Shown here piece after piece: positions 8,215 through 18,350 of a stretch of DNA of 64,000 nt. Location of the stretch: the NCBI RefSeq assembly GCF_004365915.1, contig NZ_SODI01000001.1, positions 1,984,001-2,048,000 of the forward strand. The letters run 5' to 3'. A program made the translations under genes and the position numbers. Numbering within the stretch: the stretch's first letter is position 1; every line of letters starts with the position of its first letter. A model generated the notes under the pieces. That model was not told the DNA's origin and did not search any database. It worked only from the letters and a program-made list of their open reading frames with translations. This DNA is from Cryobacterium psychrophilum. GTDB taxonomy: Bacteria; Actinomycetota; Actinomycetes; Actinomycetales; Microbacteriaceae.

Positions 8215-10586
8215 GCACCCTCTCCTCCCGCCCCGCCGAGTCGGCCGTCGGCCGCAGCGTTGCGCACGAGAGTGCCGCGCAACACGCGACGGGTAAGGCC
8301 CTGTACACCGACGACCTGGCCGCGCACACGGTCGGCGTCCTGACAGCTTGGCCGGTTCAGGCCGGCCACGCGCATGCCAGCATCACCGGCCTGCGCACCG
8401 ACAAGGCGCTGCTGGTGCCCGGTGTGGTTCGGGTGCTCACCGCTGCCGACGTGCCCGGCGTCAACGATGCCGGCATCAAGAGCGACGAACCGCTGTTTCC
8501 CTCCGAGGTAATGTTTTTCGGACACGCCGTGTGCTGGGTGTTGGGGGAATCCACCGAGGCCGCCCGGCTCGGCGCGGCGGCCGTCGAGGTCGACTATGCA
8601 CCCCTGCCCTCGATCGTGACCGTGCAGGAGGCCATCCGGGCCGAATCGTTCCAGGGAATGGCTCGGACCGTGCAACGGGGTGACGCCGGTGCCGCGCTCA
8701 CCACCGCCCCCCGGGTGTTCGAGGGCGTGACCGAGTTCGGCGGACAGGAGCACTTCTACCTTGAGACGCAGGCCTCCCTCGCCCAGATCGACGACGCCGG
8801 GCAGGTCTTCGTGCAGTGCAGCACGCAGCATCCGTCGGAGACCCAGGAGATCGTGGCCCACGTTCTCGGTCTCAGCAGCAACGCCGTCACGGTGCAGAAC
8901 CTGCGCATGGGTGGTGCCTTCGGTGGAAAAGAAATGCAGCCGCACGGATTCGCCGCCGTCGCGGCGCTCGGTGCGCTCCTCACCGGCCGGCCCGTGCGTC
9001 TGCGCCTGAATCGTACCCAGGACATGACCATGACCGGAAAACGCCATCCGTTTCACGCATCCTGGCGCGTCGGTTTCAGCGAGGACGGCCGGGTCCTGGG
9101 CCTGCAAGCGACCCTGACAGCGGATGGCGGATGGAGCCTCGACCTCTCCGAACCGGTCCTCGGGCGGGCCCTGTGCCATATCGACAATGCCTACTGGATC
9201 CCCGACATTGAGGTGCACGGTCGGGTCGCGAAGACGAACAAGACCTCGCAGACGGCATTCCGTGGTTTCGGCGGCCCCCAGGGCATGTTCGTCATCGAAG
9301 ATATACTCGGTCGCTGCGCTCCGGCGCTGGGTCTGGCTGCGGCGCAGCTGCGGCAACAGAATTTTTACACCCCCGGCCAGTCGACCCCCTACGGTCAGCC
9401 GGTTCGCCACGCGGAGCGGCTTGGGACGGTCTGGGACCAGCTGTCCACGACGAGCGAGTTCGAGACGCGTACGAGCCAGATCGCGCTGTTCAACGCCGCG
9501 CACCCACACGTGAAGCGTGCCCTGGCCATGACACCCGTCAAGTTCGGCATCTCCTTCAATTTTGCCGCGTTCAACCAGGCCGGCGCGCTGGTGCACGTCT
9601 ACAAGGACGGGTCGGTGCTCATCAACCACGGTGGCACCGAAATGGGGCAGGGTCTTCACACCAAGATGCTCCAGGTCGCGGCGACCGCGCTCGGTCTCCC
9701 CCTCGACGCGGTGCGCCTGGCGCCCACGCGCACCGATAAGGTTCCCAACACGTCGGCGACTGCCGCCAGCTCCGGGACCGACCTCAATGGTGGGGCGATC
9801 AGGAATGCCTGTGATCAGATTCTTTCGCGCATGGCCGACGTCGCCGCTGGCCTGCTCGGCGTCAATGCCGCAGACGTGCGCTTTGCGCAGGGACAGGTCA
9901 CGGGACTCGGTAAACCGAACGCGGCCATCCTCAGCTTCGGCGAGGTGGCCGGGGCCGCATACCTGCAGCGGGTGCAGCTCTGGGCGGCCGGTTTCTACCG
10001 CACCGCGGGGCTGCACTGGGACCCCGAGCGAATGCAGGGCGAACCGTTCAAGTATTTCGCGTACGGTGCCGCCGCGACCGAGGTGGAAGTGGATGGCTTC
10101 ACCGGGGCGTACACGATTCGTCGCGTCGATATCGTGCACGATGTGGGTGATTCCCTGTCCCCCCTGATCGACATTGGTCAGATCGAAGGGGGTTTCGTGC
10201 AGGGTGCCGGGTGGCTCACCCTGGAAGACCTGCGGTGGGACGAAAGCGACGGTCCGGGGCGTGGGCGGCTGCTCACCCAGTCCGCCAGCACCTACAAACT
10301 GCCCAGCTTCTCGGAGATGCCGCAGATATTCAACGTCACGCTGCTGGAGCGTGCGACCGAAGACGGCGTGATCTACGGTTCAAAAGCGGTCGGCGAACCG
10401 CCATTCATGCTCTCGTTCAGCGTGCGTGAAGCGCTCCGGCAGGCTGCCGCGAGCTTCGGTGCCCCCGGGCACAGCGTCGAGCTCGCGTCACCGGCAACGC
10501 CCGAAGCCGTGTATTGGGCGCTGACGCGGGCCCGGCAGGACGCCGAGCGCGACGTCACGCTCTCCCCTGCCCTCGCGGACGCCTGA
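8211..10586 (+). CDS. xdhB: Xanthine dehydrogenase, molybdenum-binding subunit
   Basis: 791 residues, full length. Molybdopterin-binding motifs GGAFGGKE (near 240), FRGFGGPQG (near 350) and NHGGTEMGQG are present, and the catalytic Glu lies in VGEPPFML near the C-terminus. It hydroxylates hypoxanthine and xanthine to urate. The start overlaps the xdhA stop by 4 bp, giving coupled synthesis. A long antisense open frame is a GC-rich shadow. Confidence 0.94.
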
Positions 10587-10587
10587 C

Positions 10588-11409
10588 ATGGAATGGCTGG
10601 ACGCCCTCACGCGCCTGCGTGCGGCGCGCCAGGCCGGCGTGATCGTCACCGTGGCATCGGTGCGCGGCCACGCTCCGCGCGCCAGCGGGGCGAAGATGGT
10701 GGTGTCGTCGGACGACATGTGGGGTACCGTCGGCGGGGGCAATCTCGAGGTGACGGCCATTGAACACGCCCGCGGCATGATTGCGCGGAATGTGGCCGAA
10801 CCGGACATGCTGACGCTGCAGCTCAGCGACAAGGCGCCGGCGATGCACGGTGTGCAGTGTTGCGGCGGGGAGGTCACGATGTTGCTGGAACCAATCCGGG
10901 TGATCCCCGCGGTCGCCGTGTTCGGTATCGGCCACGTCGGCCTCGAGCTCGCGAGGGTCCTCGTTCGCCACGACATTGAGCTTCACCTCATTGATTCCCG
11001 CGCGAGCATGGTCGCCGAGGCGCGCCTGCGCGTTCTACAGGGCAACGTGGCAACGCTGCGCGTTCACCACACCCCCGCGCCGGAAAGCGTTGTGAACGAG
11101 CTGCCGCCCGGCACACACCTGCTGATCATGACGCATGATCATGCCGAGGATATGGTGCTGTGCGACACCGCCCTCCGCCGCCGGGCATTGGGTTCCATTG
11201 GCCTGATCGGATCGAGCGCGAAATGGTCGCGGTTTCGGGTGCACCTGCTGGCGGAGGGGCACACGGATGCGGAACTGGAACGCATCCAGACCCCCATCGG
11301 AATCCGGCAGATCACGTCGAAGGACCCGGCGGCCATTGCCGTGAGCGTGGCGGCCGAGCTGCTGCGCCTCTTTGAACGAAGCGATAGCCCGGCCACGACG
11401 GCGGAGTGA
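10588..11409 (+). CDS. xdhC: XdhC/CoxI-family molybdenum cofactor maturation protein
   Basis: 273 residues. The N-terminal XdhC domain has the typical VRGHAPRASGAKMVV and GTVGGGNLE motifs and a conserved QCCGGE near residue 90. The C-terminal Rossmann domain begins at VFGIGHVGLELARVL. XdhC inserts sulfurated molybdenum cofactor into XdhB. The gene starts 1 bp after xdhB, closing the xdhABC operon, and converges on allB with a 2-bp gap. Confidence 0.92.
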   Translation: MEWLDALTRLRAARQAGVIVTVASVRGHAPRASGAKMVVSSDDMWGTVGGGNLEVTAIEHARGMIARNVAEPDMLTLQLSDKAPAMHGVQCCGGEVTMLLEPIRVIPAVAVFGIGHVGLELARVLVRHDIELHLIDSRASMVAEARLRVLQGNVATLRVHHTPAPESVVNELPPGTHLLIMTHDHAEDMVLCDTALRRRALGSIGLIGSSAKWSRFRVHLLAEGHTDAELERIQTPIGIRQITSKDPAAIAVSVAAELLRLFERSDSPATTAE

Positions 11410-11411
11410 GG

Positions 11412-12785
11412 CTACGCCTCGCCTCGGCGCAGCAGCGTTCCCCTCGGTTCTCGCCCGTCAATTTCGGTGCCGCGCAAGAAGGTCCTGCGTACCACCCCTG
11501 AAAGCGTCCGGCCCGCGTAGGGGGTGATCGGGTTGCGGTGATGCAGCCTGGCCACGTCAACGACGAAGGTGTCTTCGGGGGCGAAAATGACAAGGTCGGC
11601 GTGGTGACCGACCGCCAGGAGACCCTTACGCGCGAGGCTGGCGATGGCAGCCGGTGCTGCCGACATCCACTGCACAACCTGTTCGAGTGGGATTCCGCGC
11701 CGGTGCGCCTCTGTCCAGATCAACGGCAAGCCCAGCTGCAGTGACGACACCCCGCCCCACGCCACGGCGAAGTCGCCGCGCTCGAGGTCCTTCAAGTCGA
11801 GGGTGCTCGGGGAATGGTCAGAGACGATGCAGTCGATGGTCCCGTCGAGCAGTCCCTGCCAGAGCAGCTCACGGTTCGCGGCTTCGCGAATGGGCGGGCA
11901 ACATTTGAACGCGGTGGCCCCATCCGGGATCTCTTCCGCCGTGAGCGTGAGGTAATGCGGGCAGGTCTCGACGGTGAGCCGCACGCCGTCGCGCTTGGCG
12001 TCCGCAATGATCGGCAGCGCGTCGGACGAGGATACGTGCAGGATGTGCGCTCGCGCCCCGGTCGTGCGCGCGTGCTCGATGACCTCGGCGATGGCCAGGT
12101 TCTCGGCTGCACGGGGCCGCGACGCCAGAAACGTGTCGTAGCGGTTCCCTCCGGCGGGCGGCGCCTGGTTGATCGCGTGCGCATCCTCGGCGTGCACGAT
12201 CAGCACCGAGTCGAAGGACGCCACCTCCCCAAGGGCGGCATCCATCTCATGGACGGACAGGTGTGCGAATTCCTCCACACCGGAGTCCGCCAGAAAGCAC
12301 TTGAAACCGAAGACGCCGGCGTCGTGCAGCGGATGCAGATCGGCCAGGTTTCCCGGCACGGCACCGCCCCAGAAGCCGACGTCGCAGAACACCTGGTCTT
12401 CGGCGACGCTGCGCTTGAGATTCAGGGCGTCGACCGTCACCGTCGGAGGGAGACTGTTGAGGGGCATGTCAATGATGGTCGTCACCCCGCCGGCAACCGC
12501 GGCCCGCGTGGCGGACGCGAAGCCCTCCCACTCGGTGCGCCCCGGTTCGTTGACGTGCACGTGGGTGTCGACGAGCCCCGGGAGCAGGGTCTCGTCGTCC
12601 GCCAGTTCAATGAGTGTCGTTCCGGTCAGGCCGGCACCGAGCGGTTCGACGGCCACGATGATGCCGTCGCGGATGCCGACCTCATGCGGTGCCACTCCGG
12701 CCGCGGTCATGATCCGGTGGCCACGAAGAACGAGGTCGTACTCACCCGCGTTCGGGAGGCCGGGGATGGGCGTGTCAGTGGTCAT
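11412..12785 (-). CDS. allB: Allantoinase
   Basis: 457 residues of the cyclic amidohydrolase superfamily. Zinc ligands: [15 protein letters not shown] (near 75), the carboxylatable Lys in GFKCFLAD (near 155), the His of [16 protein letters not shown], and Asp in SDHSPST. The NEPGR(T/A)EWEGF form is characteristic of allantoinase rather than dihydroorotase or hydantoinase. It opens allantoin to allantoate. It is a single gene facing xdhC, with its own promoter between 12786 and 12901. It appears complete. Confidence 0.93.
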   Translation of the reverse strand: MTTDTPIPGLPNAGEYDLVLRGHRIMTAAGVAPHEVGIRDGIIVAVEPLGAGLTGTTLIELADDETLLPGLVDTHVHVNEPGRTEWEGFASATRAAVAGGVTTIIDMPLNSLPPTVTVDALNLKRSVAEDQVFCDVGFWGGAVPGNLADLHPLHDAGVFGFKCFLADSGVEEFAHLSVHEMDAALGEVASFDSVLIVHAEDAHAINQAPPAGGNRYDTFLASRPRAAENLAIAEVIEHARTTGARAHILHVSSSDALPIIADAKRDGVRLTVETCPHYLTLTAEEIPDGATAFKCCPPIREAANRELLWQGLLDGTIDCIVSDHSPSTLDLKDLERGDFAVAWGGVSSLQLGLPLIWTEAHRRGIPLEQVVQWMSAAPAAIASLARKGLLAVGHHADLVIFAPEDTFVVDVARLHHRNPITPYAGRTLSGVVRRTFLRGTEIDGREPRGTLLRRGEA

Positions 12786-12901
12786 GTTCTTACTCTCTCA
12801 GGGTTGCGTCGGCCCGGCGACTATCGGGCGGTCGCTCGCACAACAGCACGGCCGGGAAGCCAATCAGGTTCGGTGCAGGTCTGAGCAGCCATGCTCACAG
12901 G

Positions 12902-13732
12902 ATGACCTCACACAACGACATCATTCGGAACCAGGCCAGCGCCCGCCCGACCGACCGTGCCCGCTCGAACGCAGCGGTTCGGATGCTCAACAAGGTGCCG
13001 GAGGTCACGATCTATTTCTGGATCGTGAAAGTGCTGGCCACCACCGTCGGTGAAACCGGCGCGGACCTCTTGTCGACAACCCTCAACTGGGGTCTCTCGG
13101 TCACGACGTGGTTCATGAGCACTCTGCTCATCGCCTCCCTCGTTCTCCAGTTTCGGGCGCGACGTTACACGCCCTCGCTCTACTGGACCGCCGTCGTGTT
13201 GATCAGCGTCGTCGGCACCCTGTTCACCGACAACCTGGTGGACAATTTCGGTGTGCCGCTCTGGGTAACGACGGCCCTGTTCGCTGTGGCTCTGGCCGGG
13301 ACATTCGCCGTGTGGTTTGCCCGTGAACGCACCCTGTCCATCCACACGATCCTGACGCGCAGGCGCGAGTCGTTCTACTGGCTCACGATTCTGTTCACCT
13401 TCGCCCTCGGGACCGCGGCCGGAGACCTCATTTCTGAGGGGCTCCAGCTGGGCTACGCCCTGGCCGTTGGGGTGTTTGCCGGCCTGATCGCCCTCGTCGC
13501 TGTCGCTCATTACGTGTTCACGTTCAACGTGGTGCTGTCCTTCTGGCTGGCCTACATTCTGACCCGACCGCTCGGCGCATCCGTTGGAAACCTCCTGTCG
13601 CAGGCGCACGGTGACGGCGGCCTGGGCCTCGGCACGATTGGGACCAGCCTGCTGTTCCTGGCCGTGATCGTAGCCGTCGTGATCTCCTTCACGAGGTCCG
13701 AGCGCCGGTCGCGGCTCCTGATGGCCAGGTAG
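12902..13732 (+). CDS. COG4705-type multi-pass membrane protein
   Basis: 276 residues with about eight hydrophobic segments. The repeated motif KVPEVTIYFWIVKVLATTVGE followed by TGADLL, with FYWLTILFTFALGTAAGDL in the second half, marks the COG4705 family, an internally duplicated membrane protein. Function unknown; such genes are often near two-component systems that respond to metals or acid, as here. It ends convergent with a damaged paralogue on the other strand. Confidence 0.75.
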   Translation: MTSHNDIIRNQASARPTDRARSNAAVRMLNKVPEVTIYFWIVKVLATTVGETGADLLSTTLNWGLSVTTWFMSTLLIASLVLQFRARRYTPSLYWTAVVLISVVGTLFTDNLVDNFGVPLWVTTALFAVALAGTFAVWFARERTLSIHTILTRRRESFYWLTILFTFALGTAAGDLISEGLQLGYALAVGVFAGLIALVAVAHYVFTFNVVLSFWLAYILTRPLGASVGNLLSQAHGDGGLGLGTIGTSLLFLAVIVAVVISFTRSERRSRLLMAR

Positions 13733-13734
13733 CC

Positions 13735-14102
13735 GACGAAGACGACAATCGCCCCGGTCAGGGCGAGGGTCCCCCCACGTCGCAGCTTCCAGAAAACCAG
13801 CGCAGGAATCGCGATGATCGTACCGAACACGCTCACGAGCACGACCGCGAGCCAGTAGAGCGCGGGCAGGTAGCGCGTGGCCCGAAATTGCAGCGCGAGC
13901 ACGGCGGCGAACACTCTCTACGACAAGGGCGTGCTCAGCGACGCAGCGGGTCGACGGTGGTGACCAGAAAGTCAGAGGCGGTCTCTCCCATTCCCGTGGT
14001 GAGAACCTTGGTGATCCAGAACGCCACGGTGATCTCGGGGACCTTGCTGAGGGCATCTGTTTGCGAAATGCGCTGTGTGGTTGTGTGGACGGTGTCGGTC
14101 AA
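13735..14102 (-). pseudogene. Broken second COG4705 membrane protein gene
   Basis: Reading from a TTG at 14102 behind a strong GGAGGAG site, the first part gives LSKVPEITVAFWITKVL and GMGETASDFLVTTVD, then a premature TGA at 13935-13937. A different frame resumes at about 13914 with LALQFRATRYLPALYW and VVLVSVFGTI, then jumps to a last-helix-like segment (ALTGAIVVFVGYLAIRSRD). So it carries a frameshift/deletion plus a second internal loss. It runs into the 3' end of the intact paralogue. Family match is by the shared motifs of the neighbour. Confidence 0.7.
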
Positions 14103-14174
14103 TGCGGACTCCTCCGCGAGGCTCTGGTGTGCGGATCTCACAACGCTAGAACCGGCCACCTGCCTCCACCCTGA

Positions 14175-15083
14175 CTACCTCGATCGCGTGGCCACTGGGC
14201 GTGTACTCGGCAGGGTGAGCACAAACGTCGTGCGCGGTTCGCCCGGTCGCACGTCAACGTCTCCCCCGGCGGCGCGAGCGAGGCGCCGGGCCAGCGCCAG
14301 ACCGAGGCCGACGCCGGGGCCGGGGCCATTGGCCGCGCGAATGCCGGGCGAGAAGAGGTCACTCGGATCGATACCGAGACCCGGGCCGTCGTCGACGACA
14401 CGGATCTGGACCAGGTCCCCGCACTCCACGGCGGACACGCTGATGGCGGAGCGACTGAACCGCAGCGCGTTTTCGATCAGCGGCGCGAGCGCCCGCACCG
14501 CGACGGCCTGCGGTACCGCGAGCTCAAGCCCGGTCGACGGTGCGACGGTGACCGTTCGTTCGTCAGAACGGATGCCCGTCGTCGCCGCGGTCAGCACCTG
14601 GTCGGCGGACTCGATGATGCGCTCGAACCGTGCCCGCTGTTCGCGGGGCAGGTGGGGGTCGAGGGTGGCCAGCTCTGACTCGGCGCGCACGACCGTGAGG
14701 GGTGTGCGCAGTTCGTGAGCGAGCTCCGCACTCAGGCGCTGCTCGGCCAGGATGGCGCGGGACACCCGCGCGAGGAGTGCATCGAAAACCTGTCCGAGCT
14801 GGGTCAGCTCGTCACGCGGTTCGCCGAGGTCAAACCGGTGCGAGAGGTCATGTTCGCTCCATTCCGATGCTTTCTGGGCCATGACCGCGACCGGGCGCAG
14901 GGCGCGCCGCACGACCCAGGCCGTGAGTGCGCTGACCCCGGCCACAACCAGGACGCCGAGGCCGAGACCGAGACCCGCGAGCAGGGTGCGGTCCTGGGTG
15001 GCCCGGTAGGGCGTCAGTGAGACGCCGGCGATCACGACGCCGGCCTGCGCGGGTTCACCCTCGAGCACGGGCGGGCGGCTCAT
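14175..15083 (-). CDS. Sensor histidine kinase lacking its N-terminal sensor half
   Basis: 302 residues from ATG 15083, overlapping the regulator stop by ATGA. It opens with what normally is the end of an extracellular loop (VVIAGVSLTPYRATQ), followed by one membrane helix (about 33-55), HAMP, the dimerisation box LSAELAHELRTPL with its phospho-accepting His, and N, G1 and G2 ATPase boxes (ENALRFS, DDGPGLGI, GVGLGLALARRLA). Typical relatives are 430-480 residues with two helices around a periplasmic domain. The first helix and most of the sensor seem deleted while the ATGA junction is kept. The kinase may be constitutive or unable to sense. Confidence 0.85.
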   Translation of the reverse strand: MSRPPVLEGEPAQAGVVIAGVSLTPYRATQDRTLLAGLGLGLGVLVVAGVSALTAWVVRRALRPVAVMAQKASEWSEHDLSHRFDLGEPRDELTQLGQVFDALLARVSRAILAEQRLSAELAHELRTPLTVVRAESELATLDPHLPREQRARFERIIESADQVLTAATTGIRSDERTVTVAPSTGLELAVPQAVAVRALAPLIENALRFSRSAISVSAVECGDLVQIRVVDDGPGLGIDPSDLFSPGIRAANGPGPGVGLGLALARRLARAAGGDVDVRPGEPRTTFVLTLPSTRPVATRSR

Positions 15084-15742
15084 CGAAGTACGTATCCGAC
15101 GCCGCGGACCGTTTCGATGCCGACCGGGGAACCCAACTCGGTGAGTTTGTGGCGCAGGCGCCGCATGTAGGAATCGATCGTGTTCTCCTGAACCATGGCG
15201 CCGTACGGCCAGGCGGATGCCACGACGTCGCGACGACGCACAACCTCGCCCGGACGTGCGGTGAGGGCGGCGAGCATGCGAAATTCGGTGGGGGTGACCG
15301 ACACCTCGGCCGTGCCGCAGCGTACGGAGAATCGTTGCGGGTCGAGGCGGAGAGCCGAGTCCTCTTCGGGTGACGGGCGTCGTCGACGGGACAGTGCCTC
15401 CACCCGCACCAGTATTTCGGTCATCTTGAACGGCTTCGTCACGTAATCGTCTCCCCCGGCATGGAAGCCGGTAACGACATCGTTGAGAGCGCCCAGAGCC
15501 GTGAGGAAGAGCACGGGAGCGAATTGCCCGGCCGCGCGTAGCGCCTGGCACACGTCGCGCCCATCCGAATCCGGCAGGCCGATGTCCAGGATGATCACGT
15601 CAAGGGTCGCCTCATGGGCGAACAGGCCGAAGGCCTCCTGACCGTTGTGCGCCATCACCACGGTGTGGTTGCCCTGCGTCAACGCCTCGCGGAGCAGGCG
15701 GCGGATCTGGGGATCATCCTCGCAAACTCCGACCAGTGCCAT
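15080..15742 (-). CDS. OmpR/PhoB-family response regulator
   Basis: 220 residues. The receiver domain (1-115) has acidic CEDD near residue 8, phospho-acceptor Asp in LDIGLPDSDG, Thr in FLTALG and Lys in VTKPFKM. The C-terminal winged helix (about 130-220) has FRMLAALTARPGEVV and the typical end YMRRLRHKL ... GVGYVLR. It is the first gene of a two-gene operon with the kinase. Target genes are unknown; the adjacent COG4705 genes are candidates. Confidence 0.92.
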   Translation of the reverse strand: MALVGVCEDDPQIRRLLREALTQGNHTVVMAHNGQEAFGLFAHEATLDVIILDIGLPDSDGRDVCQALRAAGQFAPVLFLTALGALNDVVTGFHAGGDDYVTKPFKMTEILVRVEALSRRRRPSPEEDSALRLDPQRFSVRCGTAEVSVTPTEFRMLAALTARPGEVVRRRDVVASAWPYGAMVQENTIDSYMRRLRHKLTELGSPVGIETVRGVGYVLR

Positions 15743-15790
15743 GTCGCCATCGTACGCACCGCGAACTCACATGGACCCCAGCCAGGGTGA

Positions 15791-17164
15791 TTAGCCGCCG
15801 GCGACCATGTCGGCGAAGCGCGAGTAGTGGCCGTGGAAGGCCACGGTGACGGTGCGCGTTGGTCCGTTACGGTGCTTGGCGACGATGAGGTCGGCCTCGC
15901 CGGCGCGCGGGTTGTCTTTCTCGTAGGCGCTCTCGCGGTGCAGCAGGATGACCATGTCGGCGTCCTGCTCGAGCGAACCGGATTCTCGCAGGTCGGAAAT
16001 GGCCGGCATCTTGTCGGCGCGCTGCTCGGGGCCACGGTTCAGTTGGGACAGGGCGATCACGGGAACCTGAAGCTCCTTGGCCATGAGCTTGAGCGCACGC
16101 GAGAACTCACTGACTTCCTGCTGACGCGACTCGACCTTTTTACCGCTCGTCATGAGCTGCAGGTAGTCGATGACCACGAGTTTGAGCCCGATGCGCTGCT
16201 TGAGGCGACGGCACTTGGCTCGAATCTCGACCAGGGTCATGTTGGGGCTGTCATCGATGTAGAGCGGCGCATCGTTGATGCGACCGCGCGTGGAGGCAAT
16301 GGTGGTCCAGTCCCTGGCCTCAACCGTTCCCTTACGCATGCTCTGCAGGGGAACGGATGCCTCGGCGGCGAGCAGACGCATCGCAATTTCGCTGCGTCCC
16401 ATTTCGAGCGAGAAGAAGATGCTGGGCATGTCGTGCTTGATGGACGCAGCACGGGCGAAGTCGAGGGCGAGGGTGGACTTTCCGAGCGCGGGTCGGGCCG
16501 CCACAATGATCAGCTGGCCCGGATGGAAGCCGTTGGTCAGCTCGTCCATGTCGGCGAAGCCGGTGGGCACGCCGCTCATCTGGCCGTCCTTGAGCTTGGC
16601 CGCCTCGATCTCTTCAATCGCGGCCGTGACGGCGTCGGTGAGCGGAACGTAGTCTTCGGTCTGTGTGCCGCCGGTGACGGCATAGATCTCGGCCTGGGCC
16701 GTGTTGACGAGGTCGAGCACCTCGCCCTCTCCGGAATAGCCCATCTGGGCGATGCGCGTGCCTGCTTCGACCAAGCGGCGGAGCAGGGCGCGCTCGGCCA
16801 CGATGGTGGAGTAGAAGCCGGCGTTGGCGGCGGTGGGAACGAGGCTCGTGAGCGTGTGCAGGTAGTCGGCACCACCGGCCCTGGTGAGTTCGCCGAGCTT
16901 GGTGAGCTCGTCGGTGACCGTGATGACGTCGGTGGGTTCACCCTGCGCGTAGAGCGAGAGGATGGCGTCGAAGATGATCTCGTGTTTGGGAACGTAGAAG
17001 TCCCCGCCCCGCACGGTCTCGACGACGTCGGCCACGGCGTCTTTGCTCAGCATCATTCCACCGAGGGCACTCTGCTCCGCAAGGAGGTCATGCGGCAGCA
17101 TTCGTTCGGTCTGGCGTGGCTCCGAAGTCTTCGGCGTGGCCAGGCCCAGCTGTGCAATTGACAC
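15791..17164 (-). CDS. dnaB: Replicative DNA helicase
   Basis: 457 residues from GTG 17164 with GAGAGAGGT upstream; a longer frame to 17242 is open but lacks a site. The N-terminal DnaB helical domain (MLPHDLLAEQSALGGM) is followed by the RecA-like ATPase with Walker A ARPALGKSTLA (near 210), Walker B VVIDYLQLM and the LRESG arginine-finger region. No intein is seen. It unwinds DNA at the fork and would be loaded with help from DciA (40619). Upstream lies an unusual DnaA-box cluster. Confidence 0.95.
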   Translation of the reverse strand: MSIAQLGLATPKTSEPRQTERMLPHDLLAEQSALGGMMLSKDAVADVVETVRGGDFYVPKHEIIFDAILSLYAQGEPTDVITVTDELTKLGELTRAGGADYLHTLTSLVPTAANAGFYSTIVAERALLRRLVEAGTRIAQMGYSGEGEVLDLVNTAQAEIYAVTGGTQTEDYVPLTDAVTAAIEEIEAAKLKDGQMSGVPTGFADMDELTNGFHPGQLIIVAARPALGKSTLALDFARAASIKHDMPSIFFSLEMGRSEIAMRLLAAEASVPLQSMRKGTVEARDWTTIASTRGRINDAPLYIDDSPNMTLVEIRAKCRRLKQRIGLKLVVIDYLQLMTSGKKVESRQQEVSEFSRALKLMAKELQVPVIALSQLNRGPEQRADKMPAISDLRESGSLEQDADMVILLHRESAYEKDNPRAGEADLIVAKHRNGPTRTVTVAFHGHYSRFADMVAGG

Positions 17165-17577
17165 TCGGCACCTCTCTCTTCGCGTATTTTCAGGTGTATC
17201 AGAAGCCACTGACAGCGAGCCCCGACGCACCAACAACGTCAAGCTCGGCGCTCGCCCACACTAAATCTGCGCCGGGCGGCAAACAAACGACCCTGTGGAT
17301 AACTCTGTGAGTAATCTGGGCAAAACGCCGCGTTACGTGTGCACAACCTGTGCACTCACTTGTGGATAAGTCTGGAAAACTCCAAATTAAACCGTGCTTG
17401 ACCAGGGGTTAAGACTTTCCACATGGCTGTGGGAAAAGTAGTCTCAACCTTGGCTTGAATGTTCGTCATAAGGCTGCACACCTGTGCATAAAACAACCCC
17501 TTGCGTGCACATCAGGGCCCTTAATCACCTGTAGCGGAGAACCCCACTGGGGGCGCTCCGCTACCGGGTTTATCGTA
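17165..17577. promoter_or_regulatory. dnaB upstream region with a DnaA-box cluster
   Basis: 413 bp without a gene between rplI and dnaB. Two perfect DnaA boxes TGTGGATAA (17294-17302, 17361-17369) and a one-mismatch box TGTGCATAA (17483-17491) lie here, with looser CTGTGGGAAAA and TTTCCACA sequences. The dnaB promoter must also be here. The arrangement suggests DnaA control of dnaB or DnaA titration. Confidence 0.6.
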
Positions 17578-18027
17578 CTACTTTGCAGCTACCACCACGA
17601 GGGTGAGCGTTGCACTCAGTTCGTCACGAAGGCGAACAGTCGCCTTGTGCTGGCCGGTGAGCTTGATCGAGGAAAGCTCGATCTTGCGCTTGTCGACAGC
17701 ACCAAGACCGGCTGCTGCAACTGCGTTAGCAACATCAGCGGTCTTGACGGAACCGAAGAGACGCCCACCAGCGCCGGCCTTGACGACCAGCGTGATCTTG
17801 GCGGCTTCAAGGGCAACCTTGAGAGCCTGTGCCTCTTCGAGGGTGGCGTGCTCGCGCGCTGCGCGGGCTGCCTTGATCTGCTCGATCTGCTTCTCGCCAC
17901 CGCGGGTCCACGCAATAGCGAAGCCCTTCGGAACGAGGTAGTTGCGAGCAAACCCATTTTTGACGTCTACGACGTCGCCGGGTGCACCGAGGCCAGAAAC
18001 CTCATGCGTCAGAATCAATTTCGACAT
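17578..18027 (-). CDS. rplI: 50S ribosomal protein L9
   Basis: 149 residues, normal length. The N-terminal domain ([35 protein letters not shown]) binds 23S rRNA, a long helix follows, then the C-terminal domain ([14 protein letters not shown]). It is the last gene of the rpsF-ssb-rpsR-rplI operon, 11 bp after rpsR. Confidence 0.96.
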   Translation of the reverse strand: MSKLILTHEVSGLGAPGDVVDVKNGFARNYLVPKGFAIAWTRGGEKQIEQIKAARAAREHATLEEAQALKVALEAAKITLVVKAGAGGRLFGSVKTADVANAVAAAGLGAVDKRKIELSSIKLTGQHKATVRLRDELSATLTLVVVAAK

Positions 18028-18038
18028 GTGTGGGCTCC

Positions 18039-18302
18039 CTACCGGCCTGAGCCAGCGTAAGGCAGCAAAGCCATTTCGCGGGCGTTCTTGACGGCACGCG
18101 CGATGAGGCGCTGTTCCTGGACGGAGACGCCGGTGATACGACGTGCGCGAATCTTTCCACGCTCGGAGATGAACTTACGAAGGGTGGGGACATCCTTGTA
18201 ATCGATGACACCTACCCGGATCGACTTCGCGGGGGCAGCGTTCTTGCCACCCTTAGCACCGCGGAGCGGCTTGCGGCGGTCGCCGCTCGACTTTCCAGCC
18301 AT
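18039..18302 (-). CDS. rpsR: 30S ribosomal protein S18
   Basis: 87 residues. Core [16 protein letters not shown] with [12 protein letters not shown] is diagnostic. It has no zinc-ligand cysteines, so it is the C-minus form. It pairs with S6 in the 30S subunit. Forty-eight bp separate it from ssb upstream. Confidence 0.95.
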   Translation of the reverse strand: MAGKSSGDRRKPLRGAKGGKNAAPAKSIRVGVIDYKDVPTLRKFISERGKIRARRITGVSVQEQRLIARAVKNAREMALLPYAGSGR

Positions 18303-18350
18303 GATTTCCTTTGCTTTCTTAAGAGTTTTTAGCCAGGCCCAAGGCTCGGC

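Noticed and set aside
11814..12884. 356-codon open frame antisense to allB
   Set aside because: Shadow frame; allB has all its metal ligands.
15791..17164. Intein in dnaB or gyrA
   Set aside because: Lengths (457 and 872 residues) and uninterrupted motifs show no insertion.
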